A DNA stretch of 64,000 bases. It comes from CALXXL01 sp034926605 (GTDB taxonomy: Bacteria; Verrucomicrobiota; Lentisphaeria; Victivallales; Victivallaceae). The DNA lies in contig JAYFQV010000011.1 of the NCBI GenBank assembly GCA_034926605.1, positions 1 through 64,000 on the forward strand. The letters are read 5' to 3'. Position numbers and translations under genes: made by a program. A model generated the notes under the pieces. That model worked only from the letters and a program-made list of their open reading frames with translations. It was not told the origin of the DNA and did not search any database. Position 1 is the stretch's first letter; each line of letters opens with the position of its first letter. This document shows positions 34,314 through 42,455 of this stretch, in pieces.

Positions 34314-34981
34314 TATTCATCTCCTTTGAAGTTCATGATCTGCCAGTTTTTCTGTGCGGCCAGTTCGCGCAGCTCCGGGCTGGGATTGGTTGCGAACGGA
34401 TGTCCCACATAATCCAGGACGAAACGGTCGTACATGCTGTCGCCGAAGTAGGCCAGCTCGTCCGGCGGAATCCTGACCGCCCTGGCGAAGCCGCCGAGCA
34501 GTTCAACTTTGCCGGGGCCTCCGGCGTATGGCTCGAGATATGCGCCGGTGAACTTGCCGTCGGCGATTTCGAGTTCGGTTCCGATAAGGAGATCGGCCTT
34601 GAAATACTCCGCCACCGGCCCGGCCAGCACCGAGTTGGTGGAGGTGAGTATCCCAACGCGGCCGCCGTCCTCCTGTATTTCCTCGATGAAGCCTTTTGCC
34701 TTCAAATAGACCTTGGGCAGCACCATCTCCATGAAGTGTTCGCGGGCCAGTGTCCTCATTTCGGCCGGGGTTTTTCCGGTGAACTCGGCGTACTGGAACT
34801 TTGCGAATTCCTTCTGGTCCAGCCTGCCCAGACGGTAGTCCTCGAAAAAGCGGTCGGCGATGGCTGCCGAATCGGCTGGCCCCAGGCCGTGTGCGGCAAC
34901 AAAGTGTTTCCACGAGACGTCGCAGTCGTTATCGATCAGCGTATGGTCCATGTCGAACCAGTAAAATTTGATTCCGTTCAC
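34313..34981 (-). CDS. HAD-IB family phosphatase
   Basis: A 222-residue HAD hydrolase: motif I FDMDHTLIDND (Asp10/Asp12), motif II TSTNS near 113, Lys near 157, motif III YFGDSMYDRF near 178. The helical cap between motifs I and II is typical of subfamily IB (SerB/YfbR-like, TIGR01490). The substrate could be a phosphorylated sugar or phosphoserine. It starts with GTG behind GGAGG. First gene of a pair with the cytosolic GH20-like enzyme, which suggests a role in sugar phosphate handling. Confidence 0.85.
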   Translation of the reverse strand: MNGIKFYWFDMDHTLIDNDCDVSWKHFVAAHGLGPADSAAIADRFFEDYRLGRLDQKEFAKFQYAEFTGKTPAEMRTLAREHFMEMVLPKVYLKAKGFIEEIQEDGGRVGILTSTNSVLAGPVAEYFKADLLIGTELEIADGKFTGAYLEPYAGGPGKVELLGGFARAVRIPPDELAYFGDSMYDRFVLDYVGHPFATNPSPELRELAAQKNWQIMNFKGDE

Positions 34982-35012
34982 TTGGCTTCCTCCATTAAAT
35001 TAAAATACAATA

Positions 35013-35058
35013 CGCCGGAAAACCGGATTTTCAAATCCGGATAACAAACTTTCCGGCG
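35013..35058. promoter_or_regulatory. nested inverted repeats in the HAD / GH36 divergent gap
   Basis: CGCCGGAAA (35013-35021) pairs with TTTCCGGCG (35050-35058), enclosing CCGGATTT-TC-AAATCCGG (35023-35040). It would form the 5' leader hairpin of the HAD transcript or an operator between the divergent genes. Confidence 0.45.
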
Positions 35059-35197
35059 ACGTTGCGGCGAACCGTCCGCCGCCGCCTATGATTAATTGTC
35101 GGAAGCGTAACTTTTTTTGTATATTTTAAAGAGCGCCATTTGCATAATTGGACGAACAGGTTAAATTACGTTGCAATTTTTAACAGGAGAACCGATC

Positions 35198-36829
35198 ATG
35201 TCCACATTCACCTGGCGTAACGCTGCCGACTGCCATCGCCGTTTTCTCGACGTGAATCTTCCGCCCACCGCCGGGTTCATATATTGCTCGAACAACAACA
35301 TGGTTCCTTCTTTTCAGGGCAGCAATACCGGCTCGATTTTCGGCTACGACTCCTATCGTTCAAGCCAGGACGTGATCGTGGTCGGCGACGAGGCGTCCGG
35401 ACAGTACATATTGGCCGGCGCGGTGACCGCGCACCGCAGTTTGACTTTCCTCACCGCCGTCCGCCGCGGCAGGCTGATCGGTATCGAGATGTTCCAGCCG
35501 GATATAAAACCCGGTATGGAGCCGGAAAGAGTGGTGATTCTGGAAGGTTCCGACTATCGCGAATTGCTGGTGGAATACGCCGGTATCGCCGCGAAGGAGA
35601 TGCATGCCCGCAAGGCTGATGTTTCCGAAAACCTTTGCGGCTACTGCTCATGGTATTATTACTACGCCGGAGTCACCGAGGACAACCTGATGGAAAACCT
35701 GCGCGCGCTTTCCGGGAAGCGCGACAGCTTCCCCGCCCGGGTGGTGCAGATCGACGACGGCTATCAGACGTTCCAGGGCGACTGGCTCGACCAGCGCGAC
35801 GCCTGGCCCACTCCGCTTTCCGAGATCGCCGCCCGGATATCCGCCGCCGGTTTCGTTCCGGGTATCTGGACGATGCCGTTGCTGGCGTCCACCGCCAGCC
35901 GGGTTTTCCGCGACCATCGCGACTGGTTCGTCAAGCGTTCCGACGGCGAGCCTTTCATCTTTCCGGGCTGGAGCCCGCCTCCGGATCACGAGTGGGTGTG
36001 CCTCGACGCCACCCAACCGGCGGTCAAAGATCATCTGCACCATGTTTTCTCCACTTTCCGCAAGTGGGGTTTCAAGTATTTCAAGATGGACGGTCTCGGG
36101 TTCTGCATGCCGGAAGGCCGGCGGTTCGACGCTGTCGCCACCGGGGTCTCCGCATATCGCGAGGGGCTTATGGCGGTGCGCGAGGCCGCGCCGGACGCGT
36201 TTCTGCTGGGCTGCGGCGCGCCGTTCATGCCGTCCACCGGCATTATCGACGGTTGCCGGGTGTCTCAGGACACCGCCGCGCGCTGGGATACCTCGGCGTG
36301 GCACCGGGAATATCATAAATTACCGCTCAACGCCGAGGAATGTGCCGCGTCGATCGACATTCGCGGCGCGTATCACACCACCGTCGGCAACTGGTGGATG
36401 TTCGACCGCTGGTTCCGTGCGGACCCGGACGTGGTCATCGCCCGCCAGGACCGCGCCGAGCAGACCATCGGCGAGTCCCGCGTCTCCTGCACCGCCGGAA
36501 TTCTTACCGGCGTGGCAATCACCAGCGACAACCTCGGTACCATCGCCGAAGACCGTCTGGCATTGCTTGCACGTGCCGCGAAACTGCGGCTGCACAGCCC
36601 GAGACCGGAGCTCTGGGTTTCCGGCGGCTGGCCGCTTGCCTTTACCGGTACTCTGGACGGGCGCAAGGCGGCCTGTCTGGTCAATGACACCGAAGAAACC
36701 GTAACCTACGACCTTGCCGCCCTCGGCCTGGGGGACGACTGCGAAGAACTGCTGCATCCGCTGGGGCGGGTGGGCGGTTCGCTTACGCTGCCGCCGCATG
36801 ACGCGGCGGTGGCGGCCGAGAGGAAATGA
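35198..36829 (+). CDS. GH36-type (clan GH-D) alpha-galactosidase-like enzyme
   Basis: A 543-residue soluble protein starting ATG 35198 behind AGGAGA. The barrel has QIDDGYQ near 186 and FKYFKMDGLGF with the expected nucleophile Asp298; the acid/base Asp358 sits in DGCRVSQDT, 60 residues later, as in characterised GH36 alpha-galactosidases. An N-terminal beta-sandwich and a short C-terminal beta domain complete it. No signal peptide is present, so it acts on imported substrate. It may be in one transcript with the two S-adenosylhomocysteine-type genes that follow within 6 bases, an unrelated pathway. Confidence 0.75.
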   Translation: MSTFTWRNAADCHRRFLDVNLPPTAGFIYCSNNNMVPSFQGSNTGSIFGYDSYRSSQDVIVVGDEASGQYILAGAVTAHRSLTFLTAVRRGRLIGIEMFQPDIKPGMEPERVVILEGSDYRELLVEYAGIAAKEMHARKADVSENLCGYCSWYYYYAGVTEDNLMENLRALSGKRDSFPARVVQIDDGYQTFQGDWLDQRDAWPTPLSEIAARISAAGFVPGIWTMPLLASTASRVFRDHRDWFVKRSDGEPFIFPGWSPPPDHEWVCLDATQPAVKDHLHHVFSTFRKWGFKYFKMDGLGFCMPEGRRFDAVATGVSAYREGLMAVREAAPDAFLLGCGAPFMPSTGIIDGCRVSQDTAARWDTSAWHREYHKLPLNAEECAASIDIRGAYHTTVGNWWMFDRWFRADPDVVIARQDRAEQTIGESRVSCTAGILTGVAITSDNLGTIAEDRLALLARAAKLRLHSPRPELWVSGGWPLAFTGTLDGRKAACLVNDTEETVTYDLAALGLGDDCEELLHPLGRVGGSLTLPPHDAAVAAERK

Positions 36830-36834
36830 GTTGA

Positions 36835-37875
36835 ATGTTTGAAAATGAGATAGCCTGTTATTCCCGGAACGAGTATCCGTCGCTGGCGGCCCAGTTCGAC
36901 GACTGGGGCCGCTCCATGCCGTTCAAGGGAGTAAGGGTGCTTGACGCCACGCCGGTTTTCCGCAATACGCTGGCAAAACATCGCGCATTGATAGCCGGCG
37001 GGGCGGAGCTTACCGTGGGCGTCACCCGCGGCATCATGTACGACCGCGAGGTCGCAGAGATACTGCGGGTCGCCGGGATTCGGGTGGCTGAGAATTTGAA
37101 GAACGGCGATTTCGACCTGGTTCTGGACTGCGCCGGGCTGCATGCCGGCAACCGTGCAAAATATGGCTATGTCGAGCTGACCCGGTCGGGGCTGCATCGT
37201 TACGGGCGCTGCCCGTCACCGGTGGTCTCGGCCGACAGCGGCCGGATCAAGCTGCTCGAAACCTGTCTCGGCACCGGCGACGGATTCATCCGGGCCATGC
37301 GACAGCTTGGCCACGCCGACTTCACCGGCCGCAAACTGGTGGTGTTCGGTTGCGGGAAAGTCGGACGCGGCGTTGCGATGTATGCGGCCAAGGCCGGGGC
37401 GGACGTAACGGTGGTTGACGATATTTCGAGAGTCGCCCCGCCCGACGGCTGTTCCATCGTGGACATGAACGACTCCGCCGCAATCGAGCGTGTGACGGGC
37501 GGCGCCTGGTGCGTTGTCTCCGCAACCGGCATCAAAGGCGCCTGGAGCGGGCGGTTCGAACTTTCCAGCTTGCTGGCCTCCTCCGCATTGATCGCCAATA
37601 TGGGCGTGGAGGATGAATTTGGGCCGGAGGTTCCGGCGGCCAGGGTGCTCAATCGCAAGAAGCCGCTGAATTTCATTCTGGCGGAACCGACCCGTCTGAA
37701 ATACCTTGAAGCGACAATGGCACTGGACAACGCCTTGGCGCTGGCGCTGCTCGGCGGCGGTTTTGCGCCCAGTGTCAACCTGCCGCCGGAGACGATTGAG
37801 CAGCAAATTATGAACTTGACTTTCTCCGACGGTGTGATCGGAGACGAAATAACGGAGATGAAGCTTTATGAATGA
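36835..37875 (+). CDS. S-adenosylhomocysteine hydrolase-like protein (short form)
   Basis: A 346-residue protein, clearly shorter than canonical SahH (about 430). The NAD domain has VVFGCGKVGRG (G172-x-G-x-x-G), and upstream SADSGRIKLLETCLGTGDGF replaces the canonical substrate-site segment that carries Lys and Asp. It overlaps the start of an SAH/MTA deaminase gene by 8 bases. In methanogens SAH is first deaminated and an SahH relative then cleaves S-inosylhomocysteine; the pairing here suggests the same. NAD binding is evident; substrate is inference. Confidence 0.7.
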   Translation: MFENEIACYSRNEYPSLAAQFDDWGRSMPFKGVRVLDATPVFRNTLAKHRALIAGGAELTVGVTRGIMYDREVAEILRVAGIRVAENLKNGDFDLVLDCAGLHAGNRAKYGYVELTRSGLHRYGRCPSPVVSADSGRIKLLETCLGTGDGFIRAMRQLGHADFTGRKLVVFGCGKVGRGVAMYAAKAGADVTVVDDISRVAPPDGCSIVDMNDSAAIERVTGGAWCVVSATGIKGAWSGRFELSSLLASSALIANMGVEDEFGPEVPAARVLNRKKPLNFILAEPTRLKYLEATMALDNALALALLGGGFAPSVNLPPETIEQQIMNLTFSDGVIGDEITEMKLYE

Positions 37876-39127
37876 AATTCTTATCCGGAACGTGCAGCAT
37901 CAGGGCGCGGCCACCGACGTGCTGATCCGGGGCAACCGTATTGCCCGCATCGCTCCCGCCCAGACGCCGCCTCCCGGAGCCGAGATCATCGACGGTACGG
38001 GCAAGGCGATCCTGCCGCCGTTCTACAATACCCATAATCATGCCGCCATGACGCTGTTGCGCGGTTATGCCGACGACATGGAGCTGTTCACCTGGCTGTC
38101 AAAATATATCTGGCCGGTGGAGGCGAAGCTGACCGACGAGGACGTTTACGCCGGAACCCGGCTGGCCATCCTCGAAATGATAAAGTCCGGCACCGTGTTT
38201 TTCAACGATATGTACTGGCGGCAACTGGCCACCGTGCGCGCCGCCGAGGACATGAACATTCGCGCGGCGGTCGGCATCATGTTTCTGGAAAGCGCTTCCG
38301 GCGAACTGGCCGACGAAAACAAGCGCAGCAATGCCGAACTGGACGAATCGCGCGGCGATTTTTCATCGCGAATAACCGTTACGCTGTCGCCCCACGCGAT
38401 CTATACTGTTTCCGAGAAAGGCCTGCGCTCCGCCGCCGAGCGCTCGGCAGCCGAGAATATGATTCTGCATATCCATGTGGCCGAAACCGAGAAAGAGGCT
38501 GCCGACTGCCGTGCCGCGCACCAGGGACTCTCTCCGGTGGCTTACCTCGACAGCCTCGGGGCGGTCAGCGAACGGATGGTGGCTGCTCACAGCGTGTGGC
38601 TGGACGAGCGCGACTTCGAGATCATGGCCGCCAGACGGGCGGTGCTCAGCCACATGCCATGTTCCAATCTCAAACTCAATTCAGGCCGTTTCCACTCGGC
38701 GTTGGCCTGGAAACACGGATGCCGCATAACCATCGGCACCGACGGCTGCGCCTCGAACAACAATCTGTCGATGTTCGACGAACTCAAGTTCGCCACGCTT
38801 TTGGCCAAGCAGGACGCCGCCAGCCCGGAAGCGATTCCGGCGGCGCGGATGTACCATTTCGCCACGCAAGGCGGCGCGGAGGCGTTCGGGATCGATGCGG
38901 GGATCATCGCCGAAGGCAAACTGGCCGACGCGATACTGGTGGATCTCAACAATTCCCTGCTTTGCTGCGGCGATCTGGTTTCGGACATGGTTTACAGCGC
39001 CGATTCTTCGTGCGTTGACACCGTGATCTGTGACGGCAAGGTGCTTATGCGGGGTCATCATGTTGATAAGGAGGATGAAATTGTGGCGGCCGCCCGCGCG
39101 TGCTGCCGCCGGTTGACCGGCAGATAA
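37868..39127 (+). CDS. SAH/MTA deaminase-type amidohydrolase
   Basis: A 419-residue metal-dependent amidohydrolase. It has a Zn site at NTHNHAAM (HxH), followed by His in LHIHVAETEKE near 200, His in MVAAHSVWLD near 240 and Asp in TIGTDGCASNNNLSMFDE near 300. The order and SNNNLSMF match MtaD/TrzN-like deaminases that act on S-adenosylhomocysteine or methylthioadenosine. The 8-base overlap with the SahH-like gene supports SAH as substrate. Cytoplasmic. Confidence 0.85.
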   Translation: MNEILIRNVQHQGAATDVLIRGNRIARIAPAQTPPPGAEIIDGTGKAILPPFYNTHNHAAMTLLRGYADDMELFTWLSKYIWPVEAKLTDEDVYAGTRLAILEMIKSGTVFFNDMYWRQLATVRAAEDMNIRAAVGIMFLESASGELADENKRSNAELDESRGDFSSRITVTLSPHAIYTVSEKGLRSAAERSAAENMILHIHVAETEKEAADCRAAHQGLSPVAYLDSLGAVSERMVAAHSVWLDERDFEIMAARRAVLSHMPCSNLKLNSGRFHSALAWKHGCRITIGTDGCASNNNLSMFDELKFATLLAKQDAASPEAIPAARMYHFATQGGAEAFGIDAGIIAEGKLADAILVDLNNSLLCCGDLVSDMVYSADSSCVDTVICDGKVLMRGHHVDKEDEIVAAARACCRRLTGR

Positions 39128-39180
39128 ACTTGTTTGATTGCCTTTGAATCACTAAAATAATCGCAACCAAGGAGCTAGTT

Positions 39181-39423
39181 ATGGGTGATTACGACGATTT
39201 CGATGAAAATATGTTCGAAGACGAGGACAATTTGTACGAGGATGAACTCCTCGGTGAGGATGGCCTCGACGACGATGACGACTATGACGACTATGACGAC
39301 GATGACGACGGCGGCGGCGAATACGACGACGATTACGGCAACGATGACGAAAGCGGCATCGATTTTCTCGGCATGGTTCAGGACGACGAGGGCAACTGGG
39401 TTTACCCCGAAGACCTCGATTGA
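39181..39423 (+). CDS. highly acidic small protein
   Basis: An 80-residue protein with AAGGAG upstream. More than half the residues are Asp or Glu, including DDDDDYDDYDDDDD in the middle, followed by Gly/Asn-rich DNA-mimic-like sequence and a neutral tail ending DDEGNWVYPEDLD. I know no family by name. Calcium binding, DNA mimicry or a charge-shielding role are all possible; none is shown. Confidence 0.7.
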   Translation: MGDYDDFDENMFEDEDNLYEDELLGEDGLDDDDDYDDYDDDDDGGGEYDDDYGNDDESGIDFLGMVQDDEGNWVYPEDLD

Positions 39424-39434
39424 TTCGTCTTTAT

Positions 39435-39458
39435 CCGCCCGGCTGTCCGGCCGGGCGG
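39435..39458. terminator. hairpin between convergent genes
   Basis: CCGCCCGGC and GCCGGGCGG around a 6-base loop, between the stops of the acidic protein gene and the methyltransferase gene. No T-run. Confidence 0.5.
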
Positions 39459-39461
39459 CGG

Positions 39462-41138
39462 TCATCTTCCGGCGGCCAGACTGCGGGTGATGAACGCCCG
39501 GTCGTCCGGAGCCAGGCCGAAAATTTCCATGACGATATCCTCAATCTCTTGGCGGGACGCCGTTTCCGCCAGCGCCGTCAGCCTGCGGTTCTGCTCCTCC
39601 GTCAATGCGGGGAAAGGCAGCATACACAGTGTGCTTTTCAACACTTTGACCTGGCCTGACAATTTCAGGTGGAGCCAGGAGAACAGGCCGCTGTTCAGAA
39701 GCGCCATCGCCGATTTTACCGAATATCCCGGCAGTTTGGGAATAAGTATGTTCGCACTGTTCAAAAACAGGCGGCTCTCGTTGTCGCAGGCGAAGACCGG
39801 GCGATTGGAGATGAACTTGTAAACCAGCTTTTCCGGTGCGCGGTATATCGCCTCCGGCGCGGTCTGCTGGAAATTTTCCGGGTCGAAACGCAGAAACTTT
39901 GAAGGCGTCAGCAGCTTGAACGGCTGTATTTCCCGGCCGGTCAGCACCGGCTCGTCGCCGGGCAGGGGGGTGGTGCGCACCTTCGAACGGTTGTCGCCGG
40001 TAACGATACCCAAAGCCCACACGCTGTCCGCCAAATTATATTTGCCTTTACGTCGGATTTTTTCAATCAGTTCGGCGTCACGTGCGGACCAGCGGCGGAT
40101 GACCCGCAGCGGATCGTTGCGGGAAATGTCGGCGCTGAATATCTCCAACCTGCCGCCGGAGGCGAATTCGAAGTCTGCGCATGGCGGCTTTTTTGCAAGG
40201 TTGACGCTGACGAAACGCGAGGTCACGCCGGTGAAACTGCCGGGGCAGACTGCGATTTTTTCCAGCGCCGTGGAGTTAAGCATGAAGTTGCGCAGTTTCC
40301 AGTGGCGCGCCACGTCCAGCACCGACTGCGGCAGCAGAAACCGCAACGCTCCGCCGGGTTTAAGCAGTGCAAACGAACGGAACATGAAGGCCGAGAAGCT
40401 TTCGCCGCGCTTGCCGGCCGCGCCCCATGGCGGGTTGGCCGCCACGCAATCGAACCCGCCGGGCGGGGTTTCCGGGCTTTTGCCGTTAAGAAAATCAAGC
40501 TCGAATATCTGTGGTATGAACTCCCGGTCTGGAAACTTGAGCAGCAGATTGGTGCGTGCCGCGAGCACCGCCAGCGGGTCTATGTCCACCCCGAACAGCT
40601 GTTCGGGAGTTTCCGCCGGAGCGGCGCAGAGAATCGCCGCCGACCCGCACCCCGGCTCGAACAGCGTCTGTCCCAGCGAGAAATCCAAACCTTCCAGCAG
40701 CGCCACCGCCCACGGCTTCGGGGTGAAGTAGGAGCCGTAGACGTTTTTTTCGCCTTCGGTTTTGAGGCATTGCAGAACCAGGCCGGGCAGATCGTATTCG
40801 TTCTCCGGAATGTCAAGTTCAATTACTTCCGGAATCAGCGGGCGGGCATAGGGCGCCAGCGCGGCTTCGGCGTGCGGCGGCATGCCGTCGAAACGGCGGC
40901 GCAGCATATTAATACATAAGGAATAGACAATACCGTCAGGCGGACAATTTTCCCGCACCGCCCACTCCGCCAGTTCCAGCAGAAAATCGCAGTTGCCGCG
41001 ATCGGCCAGATATTCAACCGGCACGATACGCCGTTCGGAGTGGGTTTTGTTGGCCCGGCTGCGAAGGCGCGTGGCGGAGTCTGCCACCCGCAGACGCCGC
41101 CAGTTGCGCCTTGTGGATTCGGAAACGTGCGACGCCAT
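39462..41138 (-). CDS. solitary N6-adenine DNA methyltransferase (Eco57I/TaqI-like)
   Basis: A 558-residue protein. The SAM-binding motif I is FEPGCGSAAI near 163 and the catalytic NPPW motif is in VAANPPWGAAGK near 238; YGSYFTPKPWAV upstream is motif X. Residues about 370-540 look like a TaqI/Eco57I target-recognition domain (LTGREIQPFK, KLVYKFISNRPVFA, LPFPALTEEQ). No PD-ExK nuclease domain is visible in the N-terminal 130 residues, and no restriction gene is adjacent. It could be an orphan regulator or immunity methylase, or half of a decayed type IIG system. The ATG overlaps the stop of the flavoprotein gene (TGATG). Confidence 0.8.
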   Translation of the reverse strand: MASHVSESTRRNWRRLRVADSATRLRSRANKTHSERRIVPVEYLADRGNCDFLLELAEWAVRENCPPDGIVYSLCINMLRRRFDGMPPHAEAALAPYARPLIPEVIELDIPENEYDLPGLVLQCLKTEGEKNVYGSYFTPKPWAVALLEGLDFSLGQTLFEPGCGSAAILCAAPAETPEQLFGVDIDPLAVLAARTNLLLKFPDREFIPQIFELDFLNGKSPETPPGGFDCVAANPPWGAAGKRGESFSAFMFRSFALLKPGGALRFLLPQSVLDVARHWKLRNFMLNSTALEKIAVCPGSFTGVTSRFVSVNLAKKPPCADFEFASGGRLEIFSADISRNDPLRVIRRWSARDAELIEKIRRKGKYNLADSVWALGIVTGDNRSKVRTTPLPGDEPVLTGREIQPFKLLTPSKFLRFDPENFQQTAPEAIYRAPEKLVYKFISNRPVFACDNESRLFLNSANILIPKLPGYSVKSAMALLNSGLFSWLHLKLSGQVKVLKSTLCMLPFPALTEEQNRRLTALAETASRQEIEDIVMEIFGLAPDDRAFITRSLAAGR

Positions 41139-41674
41139 CAGAGTTCTGACGCACGGGCCTTGAGCCGGTCGGTCAGGGCCGGGTTATTCGCCACATCGTT
41201 TTGGGCGGCGGCGCATATGGATTCATCCAGCACCACCTTCCACCCGAGGTAGTCGGCGATGCACTTGAACTGGCCGGAGATGAGATGGTATTCGGGATCG
41301 CCGGTGTCGGCGGCGCCGATGGCGATGATGCCGATTTTCTTCGGAGTCTGGTGAAATTCCTCGTCTCTTGAGTAGAATTTGTCCAGCGCCATCTTAAGTT
41401 GTCCGGAGATGCCCCACCAGTATACCGGCGACCCGAAAACGATCAGATCGGCGGCCGCCACCTTGCACATGAACCACGCTCCGTCGTCCGGCAGCACGCA
41501 GTTGCCGCCGTTGCGCTTGCAGCCGTCGCAGTTTATGCAGCCTTTGATGTTGAGGTCGATTACGTCGATGACTTCGACCCGGTATTCCGCCGGGAGTCCG
41601 GACTTTACTGCGGCGATGGCGGCCGTGGTGTTGCCTTTTTTGCGGGGGCTGCCGTTGATGAGCAATACGTTCAT
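41138..41674 (-). CDS. NADPH-dependent FMN reductase, copy 1
   Basis: A 178-residue flavodoxin-fold protein. MNVLLINGSPRKKGNT binds FMN phosphate; CINCDGCKRNGGNCVLPDDG near 47 carries four Cys for a possible Fe-S or metal site, as in iron-sulfur flavoproteins; SPVYWWGISGQLK near 82 binds the isoalloxazine ring. The tandem neighbour upstream is about 94 percent identical (ten differences by my reading). It has its own promoter, identical in core to the neighbour's. It is coupled at its 3' end to the methyltransferase. Confidence 0.9.
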   Translation of the reverse strand: MNVLLINGSPRKKGNTTAAIAAVKSGLPAEYRVEVIDVIDLNIKGCINCDGCKRNGGNCVLPDDGAWFMCKVAAADLIVFGSPVYWWGISGQLKMALDKFYSRDEEFHQTPKKIGIIAIGAADTGDPEYHLISGQFKCIADYLGWKVVLDESICAAAQNDVANNPALTDRLKARASEL

Positions 41675-41699
41675 AAAAACCTCCAGGTTATCACAATCT

Positions 41700-41727
41700 A
41701 TTATATCCCGTCATGCCGGGATTGCAA
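41700..41727 (-). promoter_or_regulatory. promoter with embedded dyad, reductase copy 1
   Basis: TTGCAA, a 16-base spacer that is itself the dyad TCCCG-GCATGA-CGGGA, then perfect TATAAT. The dyad lies exactly between the -35 and -10 elements, the classic location of a repressor or activator site. Confidence 0.7.
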
Positions 41728-41794
41728 ATCCTGCCGGAGATTTAAAATAATCTTTGCGTGGGGGACGGGCTGGAATCATCCAGCGCAAAAATTG

Positions 41795-42331
41795 TCAGAG
41801 TTCGGCGGCACGGGCTTTAAGCCGGTCGATCAGAACCGGGTTGTTAGCCATATCGTTTTGGGCGGCGGCGCATATTGACTCGTCCAGCACCAGCTTCCAC
41901 CCGAGGTAGTCGGCGATGCACTTGAACTGGCAGGAGATGAGATGGTATTCAGGATAATCGGTGTCGGCGGCGCCGATGGCGATGATGCCGATCTTCTTCG
42001 GAGTCTGGTGAAATTCCTCGTCTCTTGAGTAGAATTTGTCCAGCGCCATCTTCAATTGTCCGGAGATGCTTCCCCAATATACCGGCGACCCGAACACGAT
42101 CAGATCGGCGGCCGCCACCTTGCACATGAACCACGCTCCGTCGTCCGGCAGCACGCAGTTGCCGCCGTTGCGCTTGCAGCCGTCGCAGTTTATGCAGCCT
42201 TTGATGTTGAGGTCGATTACGTCAATGACTTCAACCCGGTATTCCGCCGGGAGTCCGGACTTTACCGCGGCGATGGCGGCCGTGGTGTTGCCTTTTTTGC
42301 GGGGACTGCCGTTGATGAGCAATACGTTCAT
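41795..42331 (-). CDS. NADPH-dependent FMN reductase, copy 2
   Basis: Same length and motifs as the downstream copy, starting MNVLLINGSPRKKGNT with CTGGAG before the ATG. Differences cluster at the flavin site (YWGSISG against YWWGISG), in DTDYPEYHLISCQ against DTGDPEYHLISGQ, and in the C-terminal helix. An intact frame and own promoter suggest both are functional. Confidence 0.9.
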   Translation of the reverse strand: MNVLLINGSPRKKGNTTAAIAAVKSGLPAEYRVEVIDVIDLNIKGCINCDGCKRNGGNCVLPDDGAWFMCKVAAADLIVFGSPVYWGSISGQLKMALDKFYSRDEEFHQTPKKIGIIAIGAADTDYPEYHLISCQFKCIADYLGWKLVLDESICAAAQNDMANNPVLIDRLKARAAEL

Positions 42332-42356
42332 AAAAATCTCCAGTTTATCACAAATT

Positions 42357-42384
42357 ATTATATCCCGTCATGCCGGGATTGCAA
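42357..42384 (-). promoter_or_regulatory. promoter with embedded dyad, reductase copy 2
   Basis: Identical core to the copy 1 promoter: TTGCAA, TCCCGGCATGACGGGA, TATAAT. Confidence 0.7.
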
Positions 42385-42408
42385 ATTATTCCGGAGATTT
42401 AAAATAAT

Positions 42409-42445
42409 TTTTGCGCGGGGACGGTTTGAACATCCCCGCGCAAAA
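42409..42445 (-). terminator. terminator of the greA fusion gene
   Basis: TTTTGCGCGGGGA pairs perfectly with TCCCCGCGCAAAA across an 11-base loop; on the minus strand it is followed by ATTATTTTA. Confidence 0.75.
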
Positions 42446-42455
42446 TTCGGTCAGG

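Larger units (their letters stand above)
41138..42432 (-). repeat. tandem duplication of about 650 bases
   Basis: Gene, promoter, dyad and upstream DNA are repeated with an offset of 657 bases (starts at 41674 and 42331). Similarity continues past the promoters into a GCGCGGGGACGG-like segment that is the GreA terminator in the upstream copy and a degraded version at about 41755-41790 in the downstream copy. Confidence 0.85.
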
